Notes under the pieces: model-generated | What the model was told of the DNA's origin: nothing | Database searches by the model: none | The model's input: only the letters and a program-made list of their open reading frames with translations | Shown here: in pieces, positions 1-5,382 of the stretch | Layout: every line of letters starts with the position of its first letter | Position numbering within the stretch: the first letter of the stretch is position 1 | Origin: Chloroflexota bacterium | GTDB lineage: Bacteria; Chloroflexota; Dehalococcoidia; JACQGW01 | Direction: 5' to 3' | Assembly (NCBI GenBank): GCA_016199325.1 | Contig: JACQGW010000384.1 | Span: 1 to 5,383 of the forward strand | Length of the DNA stretch: 5,383 nucleotides | Translations under genes and position numbers: made by a program

Positions 1-1
1 G

Positions 2-210
2 CCCTCACCCCCGGCCCCTCTCCCGCCCGGCGGGCGAGGGGAGACGCGAGGTCCACTGCCCTCGGTCCTTCGCTCGTCGCACGGGTCGACAAGAGGGCAC
101 CCTGGCGACGGGCGTGCTCTGGCTCCCTCTCAGTGGGAGAGGGCGGGGGGAGAGGGCGTGTCCCCCGTCTCCCCTCTCCCGCTCGGCGGGAGAGGGGCCG
201 GGGGTGAGGG
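2..210. repeat. Inverted-repeat element: 45-bp arms plus central hairpin
   Basis: Positions 2-46 and 166-210 are inverted copies of each other. Aligned by eye, the reverse complement of the right arm matches the left arm at 42 of 45 bases, and the outer 25 bases (beginning CCCTCACCCCCGGCCCC) are identical. Each arm is itself nearly palindromic (CTCTCCCGC / GCGGGAGAG type). The 119-bp centre contains a third stem, CCCTCTC at 125-131 pairing with GAGAGGG at 137-143 around AGTGG. No transposase is present, so this is a non-autonomous MITE- or REP-like repeat. Sequences of this type are dispersed in many GC-rich environmental genomes and give spurious peptides such as LTPGPSPAERERG or SPLPLGGRGAGGEG. 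The left boundary lies at the window edge, so the element may extend further. Confidence 0.8.
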
Positions 211-790
211 TGCCCCCCCCTGCCTCGCCGCTTCCGCCGCCCTGATCGCCATCGCCGCCCTGCTGGTCCTCTACTTCGCCATGGACGTCCGCAGTACCGC
301 CGATCACGACGTCCGGCTGCTGGCCGGCTGGCCCCTGCCGGTCGGCCTCAGCCGGCTGGCGGCCAACGTCGCCAACACGCGACCGGATCCGGGTGAAGTC
401 GCGCTTTTTGACTGGGCGCGAACGCGGACCGATCTCGACGCCCTTTTTGCCGTGCCGCCCGTCGACACGCGGTTCTTGAAGTTCCGGCTGGCGGCCGAGC
501 GTGGTGTCTACGCCTCCGTCCACGACGTGAACCAGCTCGCCTTCGACAAGTCCGTCTACGCGCTGGCCCATCGGCGCCTGCTCACGCTTGGCCTCGCCGT
601 CCTCGGCCGCCACCAGTTCGACGAGGCCGGCTACTACGCTCTGCCTCCCGATCGGTATCGGCAGCTGGCAAGCGAAGGCGTCAGCTACGTGATCTTCGAC
701 CGGGCGCGTTTGAACGAGCGGCCCAACCTGCCCGTCGCCTATGAGGATGCATCCTACGTCGTGTTCAGATTGTCGGGCGGCAGGTCCTGA
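158..790 (+). CDS. C-terminal part of DUF6798-like polytopic membrane protein
   Basis: The part that looks like real protein begins near position 215. It has one hydrophobic membrane segment (residues about 24-44 counted from GTG 158, AASAALIAIAALLVLYFAMDV region) and then a soluble domain of about 165 residues. The pattern FDWARTRTDLDALFAVPP (84-101), FRLAAERGVYAS (109-120), then a terminal SYVIFD and YVVFRL (176-205) resembles the C-terminal extracytoplasmic part of DUF6798-type membrane proteins found near glycan and glycosyltransferase genes. Family function is unknown. GTG 158 is only the first usable start downstream of the window edge. Its first ~18 residues (SPLPLGGRGAGGEG) are translated repeat, and the frame is open without a stop back to position 2, so the true gene most likely starts left of the window with many more membrane helices. 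It could equally be a 3' fragment of a gene broken by the repeat. The stop overlaps the next start by one base. Confidence 0.6.
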   Translation: MSPVSPLPLGGRGAGGEGAPPCLAASAALIAIAALLVLYFAMDVRSTADHDVRLLAGWPLPVGLSRLAANVANTRPDPGEVALFDWARTRTDLDALFAVPPVDTRFLKFRLAAERGVYASVHDVNQLAFDKSVYALAHRRLLTLGLAVLGRHQFDEAGYYALPPDRYRQLASEGVSYVIFDRARLNERPNLPVAYEDASYVVFRLSGGRS

Positions 791-1560
791 TGTCGAGAAT
801 CGCCTGGACGACGCCCGACTCCATCGCCGTCGCCGGCCGCGCCCTGCCCGTCGGGCCGGGTGTCGACCGATCCCAAGCCATCCGTCGGATCCCCGCCGGC
901 CGGTTGCCGGTCCTGCGTGCGCTCTATCCGCTCGCTCGGGCGCGCGACAGGCTCTTCGGCAACGAGTTCATCATTCGCCGCGTCGGACAGTGGCTGCGCG
1001 ACCGCCTGACGCCCGATTCGGTGGTCCTCGACGCCGGCTGTGGCGCCATGCGCTTTCGTCCCTACCTGCCGGCTGGCACCTTCTACAACGCGTTCGACCT
1101 GGCGCTCTCGGAGTTCCACGTGCGCCGCGTGGCCGGCGACCGTTTCGTGAACCTTGCGCTGGCCTCGCTGCTGGACATTCCCGTTGCCGATAGCCGGTGC
1201 TCCATCGTGCTCTGCACCGAGGTGCTGGAGCACGTGCCGGCGCCCGAAGCCGCTCTCCGCGAGATCCGGCGCGTCCTCCGGCCCGGCGGACACCTGTTGG
1301 CGAGCATTCCGAACAATTACTGTTTCAAGTACCGTCGACTGGGCGCCAACGACGATCACTGCAACAACTGGACGTTTCAGGAGTTCCAGCACCTTGTCAG
1401 GCACATGGGTTTTGCGGCCGAGGATGCGCAGATGATGGGCGTCTGGATCCCGCTGCCGCGGCGGCTGACCGGCGCTTTCCCCTACCACCTCCCGATCACC
1501 CACCCGGAGGAGCTCTACAACACGAACTTCCTCTACGCCCTGCGGGCCGGCGGGCGCTGA
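790..1560 (+). CDS. Class I SAM-dependent methyltransferase (methyltransferase A)
   Basis: A 256-residue protein with a Rossmann-type SAM-binding fold. Motif I is VVLDAGCGAM (78-87). The acidic ribose-binding position is probably D103 in AFDLA. Motif IV is IVLCTEVLEHV (139-149), followed by the LRPGGHLLASIPN strand and loop (163-175). This is the Methyltransf_11/UbiE-like pattern. Residues 1-60 form an N-terminal extension without a clear motif, and the C-terminal third (WTFQEFQHLVRHMGF, 194-208) is the usual helix that precedes the substrate region. The substrate is not visible; neighbouring glycosyltransferases suggest a sugar, lipid-linked intermediate or small metabolite of a glycan pathway. 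ATG 790 overlaps the upstream TGA (TGATG), typical of translational coupling, with a weak purine-rich GGCGGCAGG just upstream (776-784). The hydrophilic PNN after motif IV is common in cell-envelope methyltransferases. Cytoplasmic, no signal peptide. Confidence 0.88.
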   Translation: MSRIAWTTPDSIAVAGRALPVGPGVDRSQAIRRIPAGRLPVLRALYPLARARDRLFGNEFIIRRVGQWLRDRLTPDSVVLDAGCGAMRFRPYLPAGTFYNAFDLALSEFHVRRVAGDRFVNLALASLLDIPVADSRCSIVLCTEVLEHVPAPEAALREIRRVLRPGGHLLASIPNNYCFKYRRLGANDDHCNNWTFQEFQHLVRHMGFAAEDAQMMGVWIPLPRRLTGAFPYHLPITHPEELYNTNFLYALRAGGR

Positions 1561-1566
1561 CCCGCC

Positions 1567-2781
1567 ATGCGCCTCGCCTTTATCGCCGACGGCCGCGCCG
1601 AGCACGTCCACCGCCTGCTGCCGTTCTTCGTCCGGGCCGGCGACGACGTGCTCCTGCTCAGCACCTTTCCATGTCCAGACGATCTGCCGGGCGTCGCCGT
1701 CCGGGCGCTGCCGAAACTGTTCCGGGCAGGGCAGGCGATGGTGAAGCGCTCGTCGCCCTTGCGGACGCCAGCGTCAGGGGGCCGTGCCGTGAGGATGCTC
1801 GTCCGATCGGGGCTCTATCCGGCCGTCTGGTCGCTCTGGCACCAGGCGGCGGTCGCCGAAGTGCCGGCGCAGGCCCTCGCGGCCCGCCGCACCCTGGACG
1901 CCTACAGGCCCGACGTGGTTCAGGCCATTCGTATACAGAACGAGGGCTACGTGGCCGCCCTGGCAGGTCGCCATCCCTGGGTGCAACTGGTCTGGGGACA
2001 GGACTTCGTCCACTTTGCGCAGCGCTACCCGGTGCATGGCGCCCTGACCCGTTTCGCCGTTTCCCGTGCCGACGCCCTGCTGGCCGATTGCCGGCGCGAT
2101 ATCCGCCTGGCCCGGGTCGCCGGCTTGCCACGGCAGGCGCCCACCGATTACTTCCCCGGCAACGGCGGTGTCGACCTCGACCTCTACCGGCCCGGCGTCG
2201 AGGCGGGACGGCGTGAGCGCCTGGTCGTCCATCCGCGGGGCGTGGCCCCCTACCTGCGGCTGGACACCCTGCTGCGGTCGGTCGAGCTGCTCGTTCGCCG
2301 GCCCCACCTTGCCGACGTCCGCTTCCTGCTGCTCGTGCCTGCGGCCCTCGTTCCCATGGTCGAGCAGATGGTGGCGGACCAGGCCCTGCCGCCGGCGAGC
2401 GTCACGGTCGGCAGCTTTCTCAGCCAGGTCGCGCTCGCCGCGCTGCTCCAGCGGGCCGCGCTGATCGTCTCGCCCGCGCTGAGCGATGGCACCCCCAACA
2501 GCATGCTGGAGGCCATGGCCTGCGGCGCCTTCCCCGTGATGGGCGATATCGAATCCATCCGCGAGTGGATCACGCCCGGCGTCAACGGCCTGCTGTTCGA
2601 CCCGAACGACCCCCAGGCGCTGGCCGCCTGCCTGGAGGACGCGCTCGGCAACGTGGAGCTGCGACAGCGCGCCCAGGAAGTGAATGTCGGCCTGGTCCGC
2701 GAGCGGGCCGACCGCGCCAGGAGCCTGCCGCGACTGCGCGAGCTTTACCTTGCGCTCGCCGGAGGGGCTCATGCGCCCTGA
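1567..2781 (+). CDS. GT-B glycosyltransferase, GT4-like (glycosyltransferase A)
   Basis: A 404-residue protein of normal length for GT4-type (RfaB/WcaL-like) retaining glycosyltransferases. The N-terminal domain starts MRLAFIADGRAEHVHRLLPF with the first beta-strand and glycine loop. A linker follows with GNGGVDLDLYRPG (198-210), the characteristic N-G-V-D...F/Y-x-P signature before the second domain. The donor-binding C-terminal domain has HPRGVAPYLRLDTLL (222-236) and SDGTPNSMLEAMACG (306-320), then GVNGLLFDPND (338-348). In the usual E-x7-E motif, Glu315 is present, but the first acidic position is Asp307. The HPRG... loop lacks the Lys of many GT4 enzymes, as in a subset with RGL-type loops. 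Likely transfers a sugar from a nucleotide-sugar donor to a growing glycan at the inner membrane. Six bases separate it from the preceding gene; ATG 1567 is the first strong start and gives the canonical N-terminus. Confidence 0.9.
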   Translation: MRLAFIADGRAEHVHRLLPFFVRAGDDVLLLSTFPCPDDLPGVAVRALPKLFRAGQAMVKRSSPLRTPASGGRAVRMLVRSGLYPAVWSLWHQAAVAEVPAQALAARRTLDAYRPDVVQAIRIQNEGYVAALAGRHPWVQLVWGQDFVHFAQRYPVHGALTRFAVSRADALLADCRRDIRLARVAGLPRQAPTDYFPGNGGVDLDLYRPGVEAGRRERLVVHPRGVAPYLRLDTLLRSVELLVRRPHLADVRFLLLVPAALVPMVEQMVADQALPPASVTVGSFLSQVALAALLQRAALIVSPALSDGTPNSMLEAMACGAFPVMGDIESIREWITPGVNGLLFDPNDPQALAACLEDALGNVELRQRAQEVNVGLVRERADRARSLPRLRELYLALAGGAHAP

Positions 2782-2790
2782 ACTCATCTG

Positions 2791-2797
2791 TAGGAGG
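2791..2797 (+). promoter_or_regulatory. Shine-Dalgarno-like TAGGAGG before a possible CTG start
   Basis: TAGGAGG lies seven bases upstream of CTG 2805, an ideal spacing. The frame from CTG 2805 reads MDLALLALLACP, a good N-terminus for a Trm112-type domain. This is the strongest ribosome-binding match in the window, so it may mark the start of the Trm112-methyltransferase gene even though the codon is not ATG, GTG or TTG. A competing arrangement is GGAGGGG (2761-2767) before ATG 2771, but that frame would need a frameshift to reach the domain. Confidence 0.4.
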
Positions 2798-2804
2798 CCC
2801 GACC

Positions 2805-2984
2805 CTGGACCTTGCTCTCTTAGCGCTGCTAGCCTGCCCGGCCGACGGCGGCTTTCCCTTGGACCTCCACCGATTGGATGGCAAGACCGGTGAGGTCGAA
2901 GAAGGCGTCCTCGTCTGCCCGCGCTGCCGCCGCCTCTACTTCATCGCCGAGGGCATCCCGCGCCTGCTCACCGAAGCGTGGTAG
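2805..2984 (+). pseudogene. Trm112-like zinc-ribbon domain, 5' part of a split Trm112-methyltransferase gene
   Basis: From CTG 2805 the frame gives 59 residues: a CPADGG knuckle (C11), then VCPRCRRLYFIAEGIPRLL (37-55) with C38 and C41, ending at TAG 2982. Trm112/YcaR-like domains precede or partner methyltransferases, and the IPRLL ending is their hallmark. The usual second cysteine of the first pair is Asp14, so the metal site shows three of four cysteines. After the TAG the same frame stays open: 2985-3116 reads LLDPSLVDRF... to VRWAVEEM and joins directly to methyltransferase B. In homologous architectures I recall, the Trm112 domain is fused through such a linker to the methyltransferase, so this looks like one gene interrupted by a single nonsense codon. 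Start choice is uncertain: CTG 2805 has the good ribosome site, while ATG 2771 (MRPEL...) is in another frame. Sequencing error or amber readthrough are alternatives. Confidence 0.6.
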
Positions 2985-3116
2985 CCGCTCCTCGACCCGT
3001 CGCTCGTCGACCGCTTCACCGACTTCTTCGCCGGCCGGCCTGACCTCCGCGCCGACTACCTGGCCCGTCTGCGCAACGCCTCTCCGGCCGCCGAAGTCCG
3101 CTGGGCCGTCGAGGAG

Positions 3117-3977
3117 ATGCGCTTCTGGGATGAGAAGGAGTACGCGGCGCGGGCGGCACGCAGCCCGTTGCCGCCGCGAGGACGCCAGGGCGACCATGAA
3201 ACCCCATCGCATGGTGTCCAATCTCCGGTTCTCGGTCGTCCGCTTCTGAACCAGAAACCAGAAACCACAGGCCACAAACCCCGCCCCTCCATCGCCGGCG
3301 ATCGGCTGTTGCCCCGCGAGCGCCATCTCATCCCGTTCGTTCGGCCCGACATCCGGGGGAAATGGCTTGTGGACCTCGGCTGCGGGGAGGCGACGACCGT
3401 TCGGCGCCTGCTCGATCCGGTGCAGTATCGCTACCACTACGTCGGCGCCGACCTGTCGCTCAACGCGCTCCGCCTGGCTCGCCGGCGCATGGCCGGCAGC
3501 TTCGTCCAGGCAGCGACCCAGGAGCCACCCTTCCGGCCGCACAGCTTCGACGCTCTCTTGCTGCTCGGCGTTCTCCACCACTTGCCGCGCCACGAAGAGC
3601 ACGTCGCCGACCTGGTGCGTGACCAGCTCAAGCCGGGAGGGCACCTGCTCATTCATGAGGGCTGGCTCCGTCCCGGGCCTCTCCCGAACGGCCTCGTCCG
3701 GCGCCTCGTTCCGGAGGAGAGCGAGCACGAGGACCGAGTCAGTCGTGAGCGCCTACTCGCCCTCGTCGCCGAGCAATGTGCTATCATTCACGTCCACGAC
3801 GAGTACTCGCCGGTCCGGACCGGCCTTGTGCTCTCGCTGGGAGGCTTGATGGAGCGCAGCGCCGCGGTCACCGAGCTCGTCCTGCTCGCCGACCAGATCG
3901 TCATTCGAACGCTGGGGCGCGTGCTGCCTTCGCTGGCGGCCGGCGCCGGCCTCGTCGTCGCACAAAAACGGCCATGA
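3117..3977 (+). CDS. Class I SAM-dependent methyltransferase (methyltransferase B), 3' part of the split gene
   Basis: ATG 3117 is the first usual start codon after the TAG at 2982. GAGGAG abuts it with no spacing, so initiation here is doubtful. The first residues MRFWDEKEYAARAAR belong to the linker that follows the Trm112 domain in such fusions. Residues about 26-57 are encoded by repeat DNA (see the repeat at 3193-3280). The conserved core starts at GDRLLPRERHLIPF (61-74). Then come motif I, WLVDLGCGEA (83-92); the acidic position, D112 in GADLS; motif IV, FDALLLLGVLHHL (144-156); and LKPGGHLLIHEG (171-182). This is a complete Methyltransf_11-type fold. The C-terminus (about 240-286) is rich in aliphatic residues and contains a short hydrophobic stretch, possibly amphipathic or membrane-associated. 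The stop overlaps the next gene start (ATGA). The substrate is unknown, probably linked to glycan or lipid carrier chemistry given the flanking glycosyltransferases. Full-length function may need the missing N-terminal domain. Confidence 0.8.
   Translation: MRFWDEKEYAARAARSPLPPRGRQGDHETPSHGVQSPVLGRPLLNQKPETTGHKPRPSIAGDRLLPRERHLIPFVRPDIRGKWLVDLGCGEATTVRRLLDPVQYRYHYVGADLSLNALRLARRRMAGSFVQAATQEPPFRPHSFDALLLLGVLHHLPRHEEHVADLVRDQLKPGGHLLIHEGWLRPGPLPNGLVRRLVPEESEHEDRVSRERLLALVAEQCAIIHVHDEYSPVRTGLVLSLGGLMERSAAVTELVLLADQIVIRTLGRVLPSLAAGAGLVVAQKRP
3193..3280. repeat. Heptamer-period microrepeat block inside methyltransferase B
   Basis: AACCAGA (3249-3255), AACCAGA (3256-3262), AACCACA (3263-3269) and GGCCACA (3270-3276) followed by AACC form a tandem repeat of period seven. 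Upstream, TCTCCGG, TTCTCGG and TCGTCCG (3222-3242) continue a looser seven-base rhythm. A short hairpin, ACCATG (3193-3198) with CATGGT (3210-3215), flanks the block on the left. The block is A/C-rich at its right end, unlike the surrounding coding sequence, and codes for the low-complexity stretch NQKPETTGHKP. It lies between two conserved parts of the methyltransferase. Exact ends are uncertain. Seven-base short tandem repeats (STRR-like) are known from cyanobacteria; homology to those is not claimed. Confidence 0.65.
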
Positions 3978-5242
3978 GGATCGTCCACTTCATCGACTAC
4001 TTCCAGCCGAAGCTGGGCTATCAGGAGTTCTATCTGGCCCGCGAGCACCAGCGGCTCGGCCACGACGTCGTCGTCGTCACGTCGGACCGCTACCGCCCCT
4101 TCGCCGACTACGATCGAACGGTCCGGACGGTGCTTGGCGACCGGCGGGTCGGCGTCGGCCGGTTCCAGGAAGAAGGGCTGGAGGTCGTCCGCCTGCCCGT
4201 TCTCGTCGAGCACCGTGGCAGCGCCGTGCCGATCCTGCCCGGCGTCGGGCGGGCGCTCGCCGACCTGCGCCCCGAGCTGGTCATCTGCCACGGCGTCTTC
4301 TCGGTCGACGTCTGGCTGGTCGCTCGGACAAAAGCGCGGCTCGGCTGCCCCATGATCTTCGACAACCACGCCAGCGACTACAACTCGAACCTGACCGATA
4401 CGCTGCCCAAGCGTACCTACCATCTCTTCTTCCGGTCGGTCATCCGACCGGCAGTGCTCCGGGCGGCCGACGCCGTCGTCGCCGTCGCCGAGTCCGAGCA
4501 GACGCTCGTCTGCCGCGAGCTCGGTCTTTCGCCCGGCCAGGTGCCTATCATCCGGCTCGGGGCCGACGCCGAGGTTTTCCGCCCCGACCCGGCGGTCCGC
4601 CGATCGGTGCGGGCCCGATTGGCCGTCGGTGAGGAGGACGTCCTCCTCATCCACGCCGGCAAGCTCACCCCGAACAAGGACGTTCACGTGCTCATGGCTG
4701 CCGCCGGGCGGCTGCTCCGCGAGCGACGAGGAGTCCGCCTGCTGATAGTCGGCGGCGGCAGCGCCGCGTATCTCGGCGAGCTTCAGCGCCAGGCAACCGC
4801 GGCCGGCGTGGCCGACCGCGTCCACTTCCACCCCTTCGTCGAGAACCGCGAGCTGGCCGGCCTGTTCCAGGCGGCCGACGTGGGCGTCTGGCCGGGCAAC
4901 CTCTCGCAGGCGATGTTCGAGGCGATGGCGACCGGCTTGCCGCTCGTCCTGACCGACCGTGTCTCGGCCGAGGCCGACACCCGCTTCCTGCTCGCCGACG
5001 ACAACGGGCTCAGCTTCCCGCGCGGCGATGCCCTGGCCCTCCAGGCCGCCCTCGATCGCCTCGTCGCCGACGAGACGACCCGCCGTCTGATGGGCCGGCG
5101 CTCCCGGGAGCTGGCCGAGCGCGCGTTCAGTTGGACGGCCATCGCCCGGCAGTTCCTGGCGCTCGCCGAGGGCCGCTCTCGCCAACGGGGAGGCGAGCCC
5201 CAATCGCGTCCAGTGGAACACTACAGTGATACTGATGGGTAG
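3974..5242 (+). CDS. GT-B glycosyltransferase, GT4-like (glycosyltransferase B)
   Basis: A 422-residue protein. ATG 3974 overlaps the preceding TGA as ATGA and gives the canonical GT4 N-terminus MRIVHFIDYFQPKLGYQEFY, with HQRLGHDVVVVTSD (25-38) as the second strand and loop; the open frame further upstream (to 3776) lacks homology and overlaps methyltransferase B. No Shine-Dalgarno is visible, consistent with coupling. The linker contains IRLGADAEVFRPDP (193-206), the classical hinge signature. The donor domain has IHAGKLTPNKDVHVL (226-240, with Lys235 in the phosphate-binding position), LLIVGGG (256-262), VHFHPFVENRELAGLFQAAD (283-302) and SQAMFEAMATGLPLV (311-325). Glu316 is the second acidic residue of E-x7-E; the first position is Gly308. 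The family transfers sugars from nucleotide-sugar donors, retaining configuration. The last ~20 residues (after about 400) are hydrophilic and unstructured-looking. Acceptor unknown; probably the same surface glycan as glycosyltransferase A. Confidence 0.92.
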   Translation: MRIVHFIDYFQPKLGYQEFYLAREHQRLGHDVVVVTSDRYRPFADYDRTVRTVLGDRRVGVGRFQEEGLEVVRLPVLVEHRGSAVPILPGVGRALADLRPELVICHGVFSVDVWLVARTKARLGCPMIFDNHASDYNSNLTDTLPKRTYHLFFRSVIRPAVLRAADAVVAVAESEQTLVCRELGLSPGQVPIIRLGADAEVFRPDPAVRRSVRARLAVGEEDVLLIHAGKLTPNKDVHVLMAAAGRLLRERRGVRLLIVGGGSAAYLGELQRQATAAGVADRVHFHPFVENRELAGLFQAADVGVWPGNLSQAMFEAMATGLPLVLTDRVSAEADTRFLLADDNGLSFPRGDALALQAALDRLVADETTRRLMGRRSRELAERAFSWTAIARQFLALAEGRSRQRGGEPQSRPVEHYSDTDG

Positions 5243-5264
5243 CGCACGTCGAAAGCTGGCGGAA

Positions 5265-5288
5265 TGACGTATGACGCGTGACGCATGA
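5265..5288. repeat. TGACGYR heptamer tandem repeat
   Basis: TGACGTA (5265-5271), TGACGCG (5272-5278), TGACGCA (5279-5285) then TGA form three copies of period seven, 22 bases after the end of glycosyltransferase B. Copies differ only at the last two positions. It is not coding and is too short to be CRISPR. It shares the seven-base period with the block inside methyltransferase B but not its sequence. It could be a slipped-strand repeat or part of a larger intergenic repeat. Confidence 0.6.
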
Positions 5289-5356
5289 AATCCGCAGGCC
5301 GCATCCATCAAAATCAGCGTGGCAAGCCACTAGCGCGGTTCCAACAGACAACGAAC

Positions 5357-5382
5357 CGCCAAGACGCCAAGATCGCCAAGGA
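5357..5382. repeat. CGCCAAG short tandem array at window end
   Basis: Three imperfect units, CGCCAAGA (5357-5364), CGCCAAGAT (5365-5373) and CGCCAAGGA (5374-5382), sit at the right edge and probably continue outside the window. Unit lengths of eight and nine bases suggest a degenerate array. AACCGCCAAGACGCCAAG-like repeats occur between genes in several environmental genomes with the same repeat flora as the left edge. No function is known. Confidence 0.6.

Noticed and set aside
5..613. Minus-strand open frame with LTPGPSPAERERG peptide
   Set aside because: That peptide is a well-known spurious translation of the dispersed repeat, and the rest is antisense to the membrane-protein domain.
754..1611. 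Long minus-strand open frame opposite methyltransferase A
   Set aside because: It is the GC-rich shadow of a gene with clear methyltransferase motifs on the plus strand; the minus-strand peptide is low-complexity and has no recognisable domain.
2982..2984. Programmed amber recoding (for example pyrrolysine)
   Set aside because: No pyrrolysine-type signal or machinery is visible in the window and the protein family does not use it; a nonsense mutation or sequencing error is simpler. Kept only as a minor alternative.
3249..3280. Possible CRISPR-like array
   Set aside because: Units are seven bases with no spacers, so this is a microrepeat, not a CRISPR.
3776..3973. Upstream extension of glycosyltransferase B to GTG 3776
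   Set aside because: It would lie on top of methyltransferase B and adds an arginine-rich peptide without homology; ATG 3974 gives the standard family N-terminus and an ATGA overlap.
4061..4083. GTC/CGT triplet run in glycosyltransferase B
   Set aside because: It codes for the Val-rich beta-strand VVVV of the conserved GT-B N-terminal domain, so codon bias explains it.
3788..5311. 507-residue minus-strand open frame opposite glycosyltransferase B
   Set aside because: Long antisense frames are expected in high-GC DNA with strong third-position bias; the peptide is rich in Asp/Gly/Val and shows no motif, while the plus strand encodes a canonical GT-B enzyme.
5319..5330. Possible rho-independent terminator
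   Set aside because: The stem is only four pairs and no T-tract follows.
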